Shown piece by piece: positions 43,813 through 55,316 of a DNA stretch of 64,000 bases. Numbering within the stretch: position 1 is the stretch's first letter; each line of letters starts with the position of its first letter. The stretch comes from Chlorokybus atmophyticus (taxonomy: Eukaryota > Streptophyta > Chlorokybophyceae > Chlorokybales > Chlorokybaceae). The stretch spans positions 1,299,944 to 1,363,943 of the forward strand of contig RHPI01003369.1 of assembly GCA_009103225.1 (NCBI GenBank). The letters run 5' to 3'. The notes under the pieces were generated by a model. The model did not search any database and had not been told where the DNA came from. It worked only from the letters and a program-made list of their open reading frames with translations. Position numbers and translations under genes: made by a program.

Positions 43813-44365
43813 GCGCGACTTTGGCAGCCAGTACCCAAGGCTCGTGATGGACACAACTTCACGGTTGCCCGATAGTGCAGTATAGGTATAGTTTTTATCC
43901 TTGTTACTAGACGATATCTCTCCTGCTGACAGCAGTCCCTCTACATGCACACAACACACTGAAGGCACTGTGGGTGCAGTCCAGGCACATAGTACAAGGA
44001 CGAGCAAAGCTGTTTAAAGTACTGTTGGAATGGTATCACCACACAACATACCGCGCACAGTGCTGGCACAGTACCATACCCCTTAAATACAACCGGTTGA
44101 CCATGAGCGCAAGAAAGAAAGGCGTTGCACTGACGCCTGCTGCAATTATGCCACCAACCACTTGTCACAAAGTCCCACATTGAGCATCACAAACTTCCAC
44201 GACTTGCAATGACTGTCGGCTGAGCACATGCACAGGTGTGCGCAAATCAGCAGTGTACGCGTCACATGCGAAGCAGCAGCTAACAGCGCGAGCACTGTCA
44301 CCAACACGTGATGTAAGCAAAGCGTTTCTATACCCAGGCCATTGCATGCTTACAAGAGGAGACCG
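43813..44365. other. convergent intergenic region
   Basis: This interval lies between the SAE1 and fatty acyl reductase stops. It probably holds 3' UTRs. Nothing coding was recognised. Confidence 0.5.
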
Positions 44366-47300
44366 CTAACTGGATCCTCGACCCTTGAGGACATACTTTT
44401 TGAGCCCTGGTAGATGCACCAGTGCCAAATAATGGTACCAATCAATGCCTGTTAGGTCGAAGTTGAAGCGCTCCTGCTCTTCCGCTGACAGCTCAGAAAA
44501 TAACCGCAGTGTGTTTGAACTATCAAACCTGCAGTCCACGAGATCCGTTAGCACACAGTAAGCACAGTGAGCAATGACAGCAGTGCAATGTAGGCTGACT
44601 TCCAATTCATCAGTGCACAGACAGAGCAGACAAAGGGCACAATGGCTGCAATTTGTTGCCGACTGCATGCTAAGTTACAAGGTGCTCACCTACAACTGTA
44701 GAACGTGTAAGGCTGGTATATCTTGGCAAAGTAACTCAGCTGCTCGAACGTCTTCTGCAAAATGGTCAGACGCCGGCGAGCAGAGCCCTCGCGAACAGTG
44801 AAGGGAAACAATCTTGCTAACTGCATGGCCAGTTTCCATCGATCACATTGGCAATCACCGATGCCCTCGATTAACATACACCACACATTTGGCTACTGCT
44901 TGCGACAACCGTCATGTACGTGGCACATGTGTGCAGCATTCCTGGTTGCCACCAGGAGTTAAGACATTGGCATGCCACATTGACAACTTACCTGAAGTGG
45001 CAGCTGGTACCTAAGCCATGTGTCTGCGGCAAAGGTCTGCTGGTTTGGGAAGATAATCATCTCTTGCAGCTTGATGGGCTGTCCTTGCTTGTCAACAAAC
45101 GGTTGACTTGCAAAGTGCCTTGATACGCAGCTTGTGAAGTTGGGGTTGGTCAGCGGGTTTGCAACTGACGTTGCTACATGGTACACCTACCAACAGTTGA
45201 AGCACAACCGCTCAGAAGGTCACAACAACAGTGGCAAACGTCCCACACTGACGTGCCGCACGCAATAGGGAATATACCTCTAGATCTGTAGTCTTTGCAT
45301 GCCGCACCATCGCCGCCAACATTGCATTGATGACAACGTCTACTGGAACCTATGGTGATGCGCTCATCAAGTTCAAACATGGGCAACTGCATATGACATG
45401 ATTATGCGGAGGACAGTCTCCCTGGCCACGTACCACATCCAGCACGCCATTTTTATCGCCTAGGAAACCGCGCATCTGGCCCTTGCCATATGCAATGATG
45501 ATAGGGTCCGCCATCCTGCACAACAGCCACGTCCGATTTCTACTTGCTGCTAGCCACAATCGCAATCTGCGTGATGCTGTGTTCCTTCACAGCAGGATTG
45601 GTTGGGTAATAAATTTACCGAATCCCCTCTATCCACCCTTGCGTTGGCTCTGCCATTGCACTCTCCACAATACTTGGCCTGATGATTGCTACAGGTATGT
45701 CACCCCGTTGGCTGGAGACCAGCATCTCACCCATGGCCTTTGTGAAAACATAGGTGTCCTGCCAGCCGTGCGCGAGCGCCCTGCACCACTACCAGTCAGT
45801 CCTGCGGGACAAGAACAGCAACAAGTACGAAACCAAGCACAAGCTGTGTCCGGTGGTATGATTGCTACAAGCTCGGAACAACTGTTGCTTGGCTGACTTG
45901 GTCAGCAATGCTCATCACGTTCAATGTTCTTGCATACCTTTCCATTCCAAGCGACACAAGCTGTTCCTGTACAAACGTGTTGGTGTCGTTCTCATTGAGC
46001 CCTCTCTGCTCTGCTACTTCACGCGCCTTGGTGGCTGTGTCCACCGCCAGTGCTACCTCAGCCCGCACGTCAAGTTGGGGGGCTGCGTCGCCCATGTGCT
46101 CTCGTGCAATGCTATCACCCAGCTGAAAGGGCTTCTCCATCACCTTCCCTTGTCTTGTGCCATTCACAAACGCTGCAGCACAACAGATGACAAGTGAACT
46201 TCGCGCATGCATACATGGTAGCAATGCAGACAAATCAACATGTAGTGCATTTGCTCTGGTTGGCCCGAATTGTTAGCGCATAGGTAGATAATGTGTGCAA
46301 ACCTGTAGAGACGTGCACCACTAACTGCAACTGTCTGCACTGCTTTGCGAACGAGATGATCCTCTCAGCGCCCAGTGTGTTTATCCTGACAGCAGTGTCA
46401 TACCTGCAGCGCAAAAATGGAACACATTGTTGAGTGCAGCTCTAAATGCACGCAGGGCACAACAAGCTGAGCTCATACCGTTCGTCGAAGGTGGTTGTAG
46501 CAGCAGAGTTTACGACCACGTCAACCGTGTTCTTTAGCATTTCTGCCACAGAGGCGTCTAGTCCCAAGTGATCGGATCCAATGTCACCAGAGATGGCTGT
46601 GATCCTGCTCGACATGAAGTCTTCATAGCCTGCACCATACGCTTGTCGCAACCGGTTGAAAACTGGTGCAGGCAACACCTGCTCGTCCACCCTCTGCTGG
46701 GCAGATAAGCTTCTCCCGCGAGGCTTGATCAGCATGTAGATCTGCACACACTCCAATCAGGACATATTTTCCTGCCACCATGGATTTACATACTTATACT
46801 TCAGTGCGCAACTGTGGATGACTCATGAAACGGTGTAGGTTGTAGATGTCAGATGCTGCCTGTTACGTTGAGTTCTATGCACACAAGCTTCCATCAAAGC
46901 TGGTGCATGCATGCATGCCTGTGATTGCTTTTGTTAAGCAGAGTCTGCCGTGAACGGTGAACGCTAACAGTATAAAATGTGTTTTTGTATTGACAAGCGC
47001 ATTGCCCATAGGGCTCACTTCCACCATATACATTCTTGGAATGCGCAATGAGCTGTACCTGGCCGACATCAGGCTGCTCCCACAGTATCTTCTCTATCAA
47101 CACCTTGCCCAGAAATCCCGTGCCGCCGGCAATGAGGACGTTCTTGCCGCGCAGAAACTCCACAATGCTGTCAGTACTACCAGTGGCGGGCTGAGCAGTG
47201 GTGGTGGCAGCATCGAAAGTGACCCCAGATCTACTGCTGGCACCATTGAATGCAGCAAAACCATTGCTCTGCTGCGGCGCGACAGAAGTGGACGCAGCTG

Positions 47301-47496
47301 CCTCAAGCTGGCTGCCACGGCTCTCCTCTTGCAGCTGGCCGGCGCCCTGACACCGAACAGGCTGGCAGCAAGAGCCAGGGTTCCCTGGTCTCTGAGCAGC
47401 AGACCTCTGCTGCTGCGTGCGCTTCAGCGCCGGGCTGCGCGTAACCAGCGGGGCGGCAGCTGCGGCCGCCGCGGCTGCCTGGTGCATGGCAGCCAT
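44366..47496 (-). CDS. FAR: fatty acyl-CoA/ACP reductase, plastid-type
   Basis: About ten exons give roughly 590 residues. The start MAAMHQAAAAAAAAAPLVTR (47496) opens a long Ala/Ser/Gln/Arg-rich leader resembling a plastid transit peptide, as in the MS2/FAR2 branch. The Rossmann core follows: FLRGKNVLIAGGTGFLGKVL, then IYMLIKPRGR, ITAISGDI, VVNSAATTTFDERYDTAVRIN, VVHVSTAFVNG, the catalytic Y-x-x-x-K in DTYVFTKAMGE, and PVAIIRPSIVESAMAEPTQGW. The C-terminal FAR_C region contains TFEQLSYFAKIYQPY and ends near YVLKGRGSS. FARs make primary fatty alcohols using NADPH. Plastid location is inference from the leader. The gene is divergent from the glucose-6-phosphate epimerase gene. Confidence 0.9.
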
Positions 47497-48117
47497 GCGG
47501 CGACCCAACCCGCCAGCCACCCCGCCCTGGCAGCTGCAACTTCACGCGTCTCAACCAGTCGCAGGCAAGCAGATCCTCCCCGCAGCTGCCTGTGCCACGG
47601 CCACTGCCACCGCCGCCGCTACCACCTTGACATGCTGCCAGCTGGCACCAAAATGGACTCCCTGCCAATGCACCTCTCAGAGCCGCCAACTCGCCGGCCG
47701 TCCCGGCTAGGACAGCACGCCTGTCGACCGATGCTTGTTCAAGCCAGTCCGGCAGCTGTCGGTCATGCGCGCGCCTGGCACGCTGGCCCTGCAACAACAA
47801 CGCCAGCTTTGCGGCACGACACATCCTATGGCTAGCGTTTGAATATGTCAAACCGCGCTTTCGCGCGCTTTTTGCAACCATAACGACACTGGCACGGCCA
47901 GAGACGTCACGCTACTGGTGCAGGCAGTGCTAGCACCAGTAGCGTAACCAGTACAGGCAAAATCGGCATCAATAGCGTGACGCAAACTGGCTAAGAATCT
48001 GCATTCTGCACTGGTGTCACCTAAATGGAAGGCATTTACGTAGAATTAGGGTTTCTATCCACACGGAGATCCTGCTTGTTGCTGCGGACATTGTCGGTGC
48101 TGTTGCACATAGCAGCA
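47497..48117. promoter_or_regulatory. divergent promoter FAR / glucose-6-phosphate epimerase
   Basis: The 621 bp between start codons contain TTTCGCGC at 47859-47866 (E2F-like), a perfect 13-bp inverted repeat at 47909-47945, and TTAGGGTTT at 48046-48054 (reverse complement of the telo-box AAACCCTAA), about 64 bp upstream of the epimerase start. Motifs are seen directly; regulatory roles are inferred from layout. Confidence 0.5.
47909..47945. promoter_or_regulatory. 13-bp perfect inverted repeat
   Basis: Arms acgctactggtgc (47909-47921) and gcaccagtagcgt (47933-47945) flank an 11-bp spacer. An ACGTCA bZIP-like core (47904-47909) abuts the left arm. Half-site-like GTAGCGT/TAGCGTGACG sequences recur downstream to about 47987. 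Confidence 0.6.
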
Positions 48118-50400
48118 ATGGCGGCGGTGGTGGCAGTCGGGGGAGTAGTCTCATTGGTCGGTGTGCAGAGGGCTGCAGCTGCTGCGCCTGCGCAGACGTC
48201 AGTGCGGCGTCATAGCCCCCGTGCCGTGCTGCATGGCATCCAGCTCGTGCATGGCCGTCGCACCGGTGGCGCTGCTGCGTGGCCAGTGGCCAGCAGCAGC
48301 AGAACATGCCGGATGGCTCGCAGGAGTCTTGTCGTTCACGCTTCCACTGCGACGTAAGCTATTACACTATTTACGCAGCTTAAAGAACTCGTTGGATCAC
48401 AGCATATGCCTGTTGTGCATTAACTGCATGGTACTGCCGACTTCGGCTTGCACAAGGTGCTTGCTGATGGTGCTGCAGCTTGCACTGTACACAGCAGAGG
48501 TGCATCAATATTCGTATCCTTCACAATTTTCAAGCTGCTCAACGTATCACATCAAGGCTGTCAATGAACGCTGCTACATGATGCGTTATCGGAACGCTGC
48601 TATGAACTGACTGTCAAACCTTGATTAGAGACACAGACGCACAGGCCTTGAACGAGAAGTTTGGCGTCAAGGATAGCGTCATCATCGACGAGGGCCAAGG
48701 TGGACTTACGAGGGTGACTCTGAAGCACGCCTCTGGAAGGTTCGGAGTGATTGATTCTAGCTACAGTGCGGCTTGCTGTTCTACCAACATAGCGAGCATG
48801 ATGGTCACGTGCATTGCGTGATTCCTGCTTGCGCTTTGGCAGCTCAGCTGAGCTCTACCTCTACGGAGCATGTGTCACGTCCTGGGTCTTGCCCAAGTAA
48901 GTTCACACTGCCAATGCTGTGACAACTGGCAAGCACAGTGCAATGCATGGTCAAGTGGAAAACCTCCCGAATGTCACAAGACTGAATTGACAGGGTGGGA
49001 GACGTGCTGTATGTGCGCCCTGACGCCGTGTTTACTGGCAAGAAGCCCATCAGGTTGGCAATTGAGTTGGCGAATGCATTGCTGGGGTGTCGATCTAGTC
49101 AACATTGGAACCTGGCGTGCATGGCATGCTCAATGTTGTTATCTGGCAGCACCCTGTGCTGACGCTGCTTGTTGGCAGTGGCGGTATCCCTCATTGCTTT
49201 CCGCAGTTCGGGCCTGGAGCCATGCAACAGGTTGGTTGTCAATTGAACAGCTTGCAGTTCATTCAAAAGCAAAAAGTGGCGGGGCGTGATGAAGTACGCA
49301 GTCTGGGCGGGGATGATTGTTGGTGTGTGTGCAGCACGGCTTTGCGCGCAACTTGAACTGGGAGATCGCGTCAACATCAGCAGATGTCAACCCCGACGAA
49401 CCGGAGCCAAGCATTGAGTTGACGCTGACAGACAATGAATACACGCGCGCAATGTTTGACTACTCTTTCAGAGCCGTGTACTCGGTAAGCTTGCCCGAAT
49501 CCATTGCCATGTTGCAACTGCGGTGTTTGCGATTGCAGTTGCATCTGCACAGAACTATCATGGCACTGGTTGATTGAACCCTGATAAGTGAACTCATGGT
49601 GGCTTCCATTGTGTGCGGGTTCCGAGTGATTATGTGCTGAGCACACTGTTGTGCATGTGCAGGTGACGTTGCAACCAACAAGGTTGCGGTGTGATTTCCG
49701 CATTGTCAATACGGACACCAAGCCCTTTGATTTCACGGCAGCGCTCCATACTTACTTTGCGGTACTGTTTGAGTTGTGTTTGAATCGCAGTATGAGATAT
49801 GATGGCACTCACTAGCGTGAACTATGCCAGGCAAACATTGCAGATGTGGCCATCACGGGATTGAAAGGCTGCAAAACGTTGAACAAAGTGCCTGACCCGA
49901 CAAACCCGAAGGAAGACGTGGAAGTCAGGTAAGGTTGGGTTGCTGTTTGTTATGCCACAAGTCCATTGTTGTGCATTTGAGCATTGCACAAACCACACGA
50001 CAGGGATGTGGTTACAATCACGGACATGACGGACTGCATCTACGTCGGTTCTCCAGCTGAGGTCACTCTGGAGACTGGCAAGGGCCCGGCCATTGGCATC
50101 CAGAGCAAGGGGTATGCATTGTTGATGGAATGTTTTCACCTCTATCTGACTGAGAGCTTATCAGCGGCGCTATGTACAGATGGGAAGACACTGTGGTGTG
50201 GAACCCCAACACAACCATGGATTGCTACAAGGAGTTCGTCTGTGTGGAGGCTGGCAAGGTAAAGCAATGATGTGGACTGCTAGTTGCACGATGCATGGGC
50301 TTGCTCACTGACATGTCTGTAAAAATTGCAGGTAGTGAGCCCACAGACAGTGCTGCCGGGGACGTCATGGTCAGGGGAGATGGTGCTGACACCTTACTGA
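48118..50400 (+). CDS. glucose-6-phosphate 1-epimerase (aldose-1-epimerase family)
   Basis: Eleven exons give about 370 residues. Exon 1 (48118-48353) encodes an Ala/Val/Ser/Arg-rich N-terminus lacking acidic residues, consistent with a plastid transit peptide. The mature part shows the plant/YMR099c-type order: AELYLYGACVTSWVLPK, VLYVRPDAVFTGKKPI, GGIPHCFPQFGPGAMQQ, HGFARNLNWE (active-site His region), LTDNEYTRAMFDYSFRAVYS, TLQPTRLRCDFRIVNTD, AALHTYFA, GWEDTVVWNPN and YKEFVCVEAGK (carrying the conserved Glu), ending GTSWSGEMVLTPY. The enzyme interconverts alpha- and beta-anomers of hexose-6-phosphates. Confidence 0.9.
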
Positions 50401-50721
50401 AGCAGCACTGTGCGAGCCTTGACCGAACAAGTTTTGTATTGGCCACAAGCGCATTTGTGACACTTTTGCAGTCTTTTGTAGAGTATGCGTTGAAAGACGT
50501 CCAAGTCGTACTGCCACGATACTATCACATTCAAGTATACTGATAGCACTACAGCATGATGACCTATGACCATTTCAACGGACTACTGTCATGCAGAACA
50601 AGTGTACACGGGTTCAGCATAGCATCGCTTACAACCTTCCAAGTATGGCGGTTTTTTTTTGGTTTAGCTTGATTGCATGGATGTTGTGCTGATAGCGTAC
50701 CATCTTGTCATAGCACATGCT

Positions 50722-50792
<71 letters not shown>

Positions 50793-50860
50793 NNNNNNNN
50801 NNNNNNNNNNNNNNNNNNNNNNNNNNNNNNNNNNNNNNNNNNNNNNNNNNNNNNNNNNNN

Positions 50861-50944
<84 letters not shown>

Positions 50945-51396
50945 TACCGACCATAGCACGCTCTTTATGACCTGCTAGCATCTGCTAAATCGTTTATGTC
51001 TACATAGCCTTTGCCTTATGTGAAGCTATAAAAGCTTCACAACCTCTACAGCCTCCGCAACGCAATGCCTCAAGCTTCAATGTTGCATGTTTGGATCATC
51101 GACGGCTGCCCACGTGGTCAGCCACTGTTAATTTAAGTATCTGTTTCTGTTTGTCACGCACTGATTACACCTGACGGACCCAATGAACGCATTCCTCCAA
51201 CCAAGCTTAAGGCTCCCTAGCACTCACGTGTGATGCAAGTTGTGTGATGTTAGTGTCACACAACACTTGACATCTCTGAGACGCGCTGTGTGGTGCGTTT
51301 CGGCGGCGGCGGCGGTGGCGGCGGCGGCGGCAGTCGTGGCGTGATCGTACGCGTAGTCGTCGACGTCTTGCTCGTCGTTTCTGTCTGCGTGGCACA
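50401..51396. other. spacer with CT microsatellite and gap
   Basis: This holds the 3' flank of the epimerase gene and the 5' region of the MYB gene. A CT tract with an N gap lies at 50723-50940. A GGC repeat follows at about 51302-51331. The first exon of the MYB gene may lie in the right part but was not identified. Confidence 0.5.
50723..50940. repeat. (CT)n microsatellite interrupted by 68-N gap
   Basis: Pure CT dinucleotides run from 50723 to 50792 and from 50861 to 50940, with N at 50793-50860. The gap is almost certainly more of the same repeat, so true length is unknown. Confidence 0.95.
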
Positions 51397-54334
51397 GCGC
51401 CGCTCGACCCGCTGGATCGCCGGGCGAGCCCCATGCCGGTCCTGCTGGGCAGCCAGCCAAGCGCAAGCAGGCCGCTCTCACCGAGGCAGACATGCCTGCC
51501 CTCATGCGCAGGTAGGACTGCGCTGCGCCTTTCTGGATCGTATTTTGGATGTTGTGAGCGGCATGGTTTGTGTAAATGGTTGCTCTGCACAAGGCGTTGG
51601 GATTTGGTGTCTTCGTTGCTATTCGCCAGCATGATTGTGAGACTTAGGGTTTCTGTTGATCACACTGCTTATGAACAGGAACAGATACTGCAGTTTCTCT
51701 GTCCTGCATTGTGTTCCAAACTCCGGGGTGCGAGTGACACTGGCTTTGTATAGAGATCCAGTAGTGCGATGCAATGCCACCAGAAAGACTGCAAAGCAAA
51801 GGCTGCGCATTATTTGTGCAATCGTTTTTGAGAGCTTGTCAATGCGCAGCTTGTCATTCTGCTGCCAAACAGCTCTTATCAAGCTGGTACAGAGCCAGCT
51901 CTGTCCGTCCGTTGCACTATTTGCAAGCTGTCACTGAGTGTAGTCAGGTTGACAATCACAACTTCCGTTGATGGCCATTGTTGCGTCTTCATCTGCTTCC
52001 GGTGGCGGTGTGCTGGTATGAGCGGCAATGTCTGGCACGCAGGTTCAACTCGAATGCGGTGCTGGCACTGCTGAGAGAGGTTGCGCGCTCCTGTTCGCTG
52101 AGGATCAATTGGCATGCTATCCATAAGGTAGGTGCATGGCGTTATGTGTGCAGGTTGCAAGACAGGACATGCAGTTGACACATATGTGCACCTGCATGCA
52201 CACACGCACACATGCACTAGTGTGCAGAGACACACGCACGTGTAGCGCACGCACCCAAGCATGCACGCGCTCACTTTTGCCCGTGCGCGCACCTTGTACA
52301 TGCACGCATGTATGCGCACGATCATGTGCACAGACACGTGCACACGCACATACATTCTTGCATGCACCTGTTGGCGCCCTTCCTCAGGCATGCATGCGCA
52401 CACACGCGTCAACACCCTAGAACACTCCAATGAACCCTTTCTGCAGGCAGTGCCCGACCTGGCGTCTCCTCGTGAATGCCAGGCGCTTTGGCGGTTCCTC
52501 GCCTACCGAGGCAAGTTGGATGAGAAGTTGGAGAAAGATACTCCTGTGGTGGTAAGGATATGTATGGGTTGGTTTTTGCAGCTCTTTGCTTGTACCACAT
52601 ACTACATGACATTGAGAGTTTTCGAGGCTTGTGTAAACATGTTTGTGATGCTGTTCTGGGGGCTGGTGGCTGTGGGGAGAGAGGGAGGTACATAGCTCGA
52701 GAGTCATTGAGGTCTTGGCTCTCACTTCTATCCGTGATTTGTATCTGTCCGCTCAAGAGTTTTGCTACTTTTCTGTGCGCAGTCTGAGGACAGTGACTTG
52801 GAAGATGAGCTGGAGGCATGGACGGGCACCACAGACGCAATGCACGCTGCGGATGTTGCCGCATATGTGCAGGTTAGCATGTTAAACGCTCATCTTGTCT
52901 TAAGATGATAGAGCAAAACGTGTCCCACTTCAGTACAGATGCTCTGCTAGTGCTGGTCTCCCTGACCACCACCGTGCAGAATCAGGGGGTGCTCTCGTAC
53001 TCATGTACACTGCATGCAGGCTGATATCGAGCGCATTGGCGCGTTGAAGAACTTTCCCAGCCTGGTCAAGAGGAAGTACGATGCACTGAGTCTAGCTGGG
53101 CAGGCTGCGAGGCCCGCGGGAGGAGACGTGCGTGGAGTCCTTACCTCCGCAGCCCTCCAGCGAGAGATGCCGGAACCCTGGCGCAACCCCACACCATATG
53201 GACTGGTACACAGCCTGGATTGCTGGGTCATGTGTCGGTCTCGTGCTTGCAGCTCGTGGCAATGTGTGCGTGTGCGTGCAGAGTGGTGCTGCTGCGTATG
53301 TGCATGCGGCGGCAACAAAGAAGCGGAGGACGTGGACGACAGAGGATGACGCGCTGCTAACGGAGGCAGTAAAGAAATGCGGGGAGGGCAACTGGGCGGC
53401 GATCATGAAGGAGAAGTTTGCTGAGGACCGAAGCGTCTGGCAGTTGTCACAGCGTTGGGCTTCCATCCGTCGCCGCAATCAGGCCGCAGCGACGGCACCA
53501 AAGACCGGCCCCGCTGCTGTCGGTGCAGCTGCGAGCACTGCAGCGAAGACAACGGTCGCGCAAAGTACACCCACACCTGCCGCTGCTGCTCCTGCGCAGA
53601 GCGTCTCCACGCAGAGCATGGAGCGTCCCACGTCCGCGACGTCCGTGTCCACTCCACCCGCAGCCAACAACAACAACAGGGGCGTTGCCGCCACAAATGG
53701 TGCTGCGGTGGTGTCGAGCAGTGGCCCCGCGCAGATGGTCGCGCGCATGCCGATGGCGGCCCCAAGGCCCGCGCAGACGACGGCTCTGTCGTTGTCGGCC
53801 ATTGCTCAAGCCGTGGGCGCGACTGTCACACAGGGCACGCTCCCGCTCCCTTCCAACCGTGTGAACAATAACAATGCCGCTTCCTCGCCAGCCGCACGCC
53901 ATATGGCTGGCAGTGCATCCTATGCGGTCCGTCCTGCTTCGGCATCGGCTGGAAGACCCGCACCTGGAGTGAACAACAATGGTGCTTTGCAACGACCCGC
54001 AGGAGCTGCGGCTGCAACAGATGGCAATTCAGCACGCCCGAACTCTGCTGTATCCGGCAACACACGATTACCGCAAGCAACTGTCCAGACAGCGGCTGCG
54101 CAGCAATCTCCACAAGCCAAGGGTCCTCAAATTAGACAGCAGCCTCAAACACAACCTGCTCAAGCACAAGGCCCTCAGACAAGGCAGCAGGTGCCGGGTC
54201 GGTTGACAACACCAGCGCAGCCACAAGCACAGGCCCAGCCGCAAGCACAACCGCCAGCCCCAGCGCCGGCACAGGCTTCTACGCAGTCGTGGCAGCAGAC
54301 GACAGCAGCGCCCGCAAGCGGCGTAGCTTCATGA
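51397..54334 (+). CDS. DRMY1-type MYB/SANT protein
   Basis: Six exons were found (about 51391-51512, 52041-52130, 52447-52553, 52783-52874, 53020-53212, 53281-54334). An N-terminal MYB-like region spans three exons (KRKQAALTEADMPALMRR, then FNSNAVLALLREVA..INWHAIHK, then PRECQALWRFLAYRGKL), followed by acidic EDSDLEDELEAW. A second, canonical SANT repeat reads RRTWTTEDDALLTEAVKKCGEGNWAAI and SQRWASIRRR. This two-part layout and the ALLREVA..W..AI..LWRFLAYR string match the plant proteins At1g58220 (DRMY1) and At1g09710. The last exon adds about 260 residues of Ala/Pro/Gln-rich disordered sequence. The initiator Met is unresolved: the frame is open without ATG upstream of 51397, and a pyrimidine-rich acceptor just before it suggests a missing upstream exon. 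Confidence 0.82.
52180..52400. repeat. CA/CG low-complexity tract in MYB intron
   Basis: Alternating sequence such as gcatgcacacacgcacacatgc fills this intron between the two halves of the first MYB-like repeat. It resembles the tracts in WDR4 intron 1 and the coiled-coil gene. Confidence 0.8.
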
Positions 54335-55316
54335 CATGCGCTGAACACTGCACGCCTGTGCATGCAATGCAGATGTGCCCCCAGCAACAGGGCTTTGGGT
54401 GATGTTGCTGCTGCGTGCTTGTACTACTTCAATATCAATGTGAGTGCTGAGCCGGTAATTCTGTCGCTCTTGCCTGGTATGTTGTGACTTGCATAGCTGG
54501 TATCCATTTACTGCGCTTATATAAGCCTGGCCTCCAGCAACGTCTCAGCAATTTACATAAATGCCTCACATGGCGGTCATGACACAATCCGGCAGGCTAT
54601 GGCATCTGCAGCTTGCAAGAGACTATGTTATGCTGTGTTTGTGTTGTGTACAGACTGGGAGTACATCTGCAGGGCGTGCACCAGTATGTAGTGTAGTCAT
54701 GCCACTGTTGACACTGACATGGTGACGGCTTGTACACCCTGAAGCTCGCAGATATTCCAAGCAACGACCACAGCACCTGTTGCAATGCTAGGAGGTGCAT
54801 CGCATCAAGATGTCTCAAGACAGGGTGGGAATTACTGACTTTATGTCTTGCAACACCAGCCAAGTCGTTGAAATGGTTTGGCAACCCCTTCGTGAATGAC
54901 CTTTCTGCCTGTCTGTAGGGAGCAACCCGCAACTCTGGTTGGACTCCTGCTTGTTGGATCAAGAGCTTGCTGCTTTATTGCTCAGTGCTATAGCAGCTGG
55001 CAAGCCAGCACGAGCTTCTTATAGTTGATTGCAACAATGGCATTGATGGCGCAGACATACAGGAAAGCCGTCCATGCTCTGCACTGCGCATCGTGCTCAA
55101 AGGCAGTGCAATTGATGAAGAGAAGCAAACTTGTACAAGCACCAAGAAGCTGGCAGAGTAAGAAAGCACTTGCAGCACTAACAGAACACGCCAGAGCCAA
55201 CGTGCATGAATGCCATTACTTACCCACAGGCTGGCAAATGCAATGCTGCAAATGTTACTACTTACAATAGTTTATGGGTTACGGCAGGTATCACCCCCTG
55301 AGAACGTGTGCGAGGC
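54335..55316. other. convergent intergenic region
   Basis: This separates the stops of the MYB gene and PAN3. No coding exon was recognised. It should contain both 3' UTRs. Confidence 0.5.

Noticed and set aside
50664-50981. Arg-Glu or Leu-Ser repeat proteins over the CT tract
   Set aside because: They are translations of a pure CT microsatellite with an N gap, not genes.
53403-53992. Open frames antisense to the MYB last exon
   Set aside because: GC-rich, repetitive coding sequence leaves other frames open. The plus strand carries the SANT repeat.
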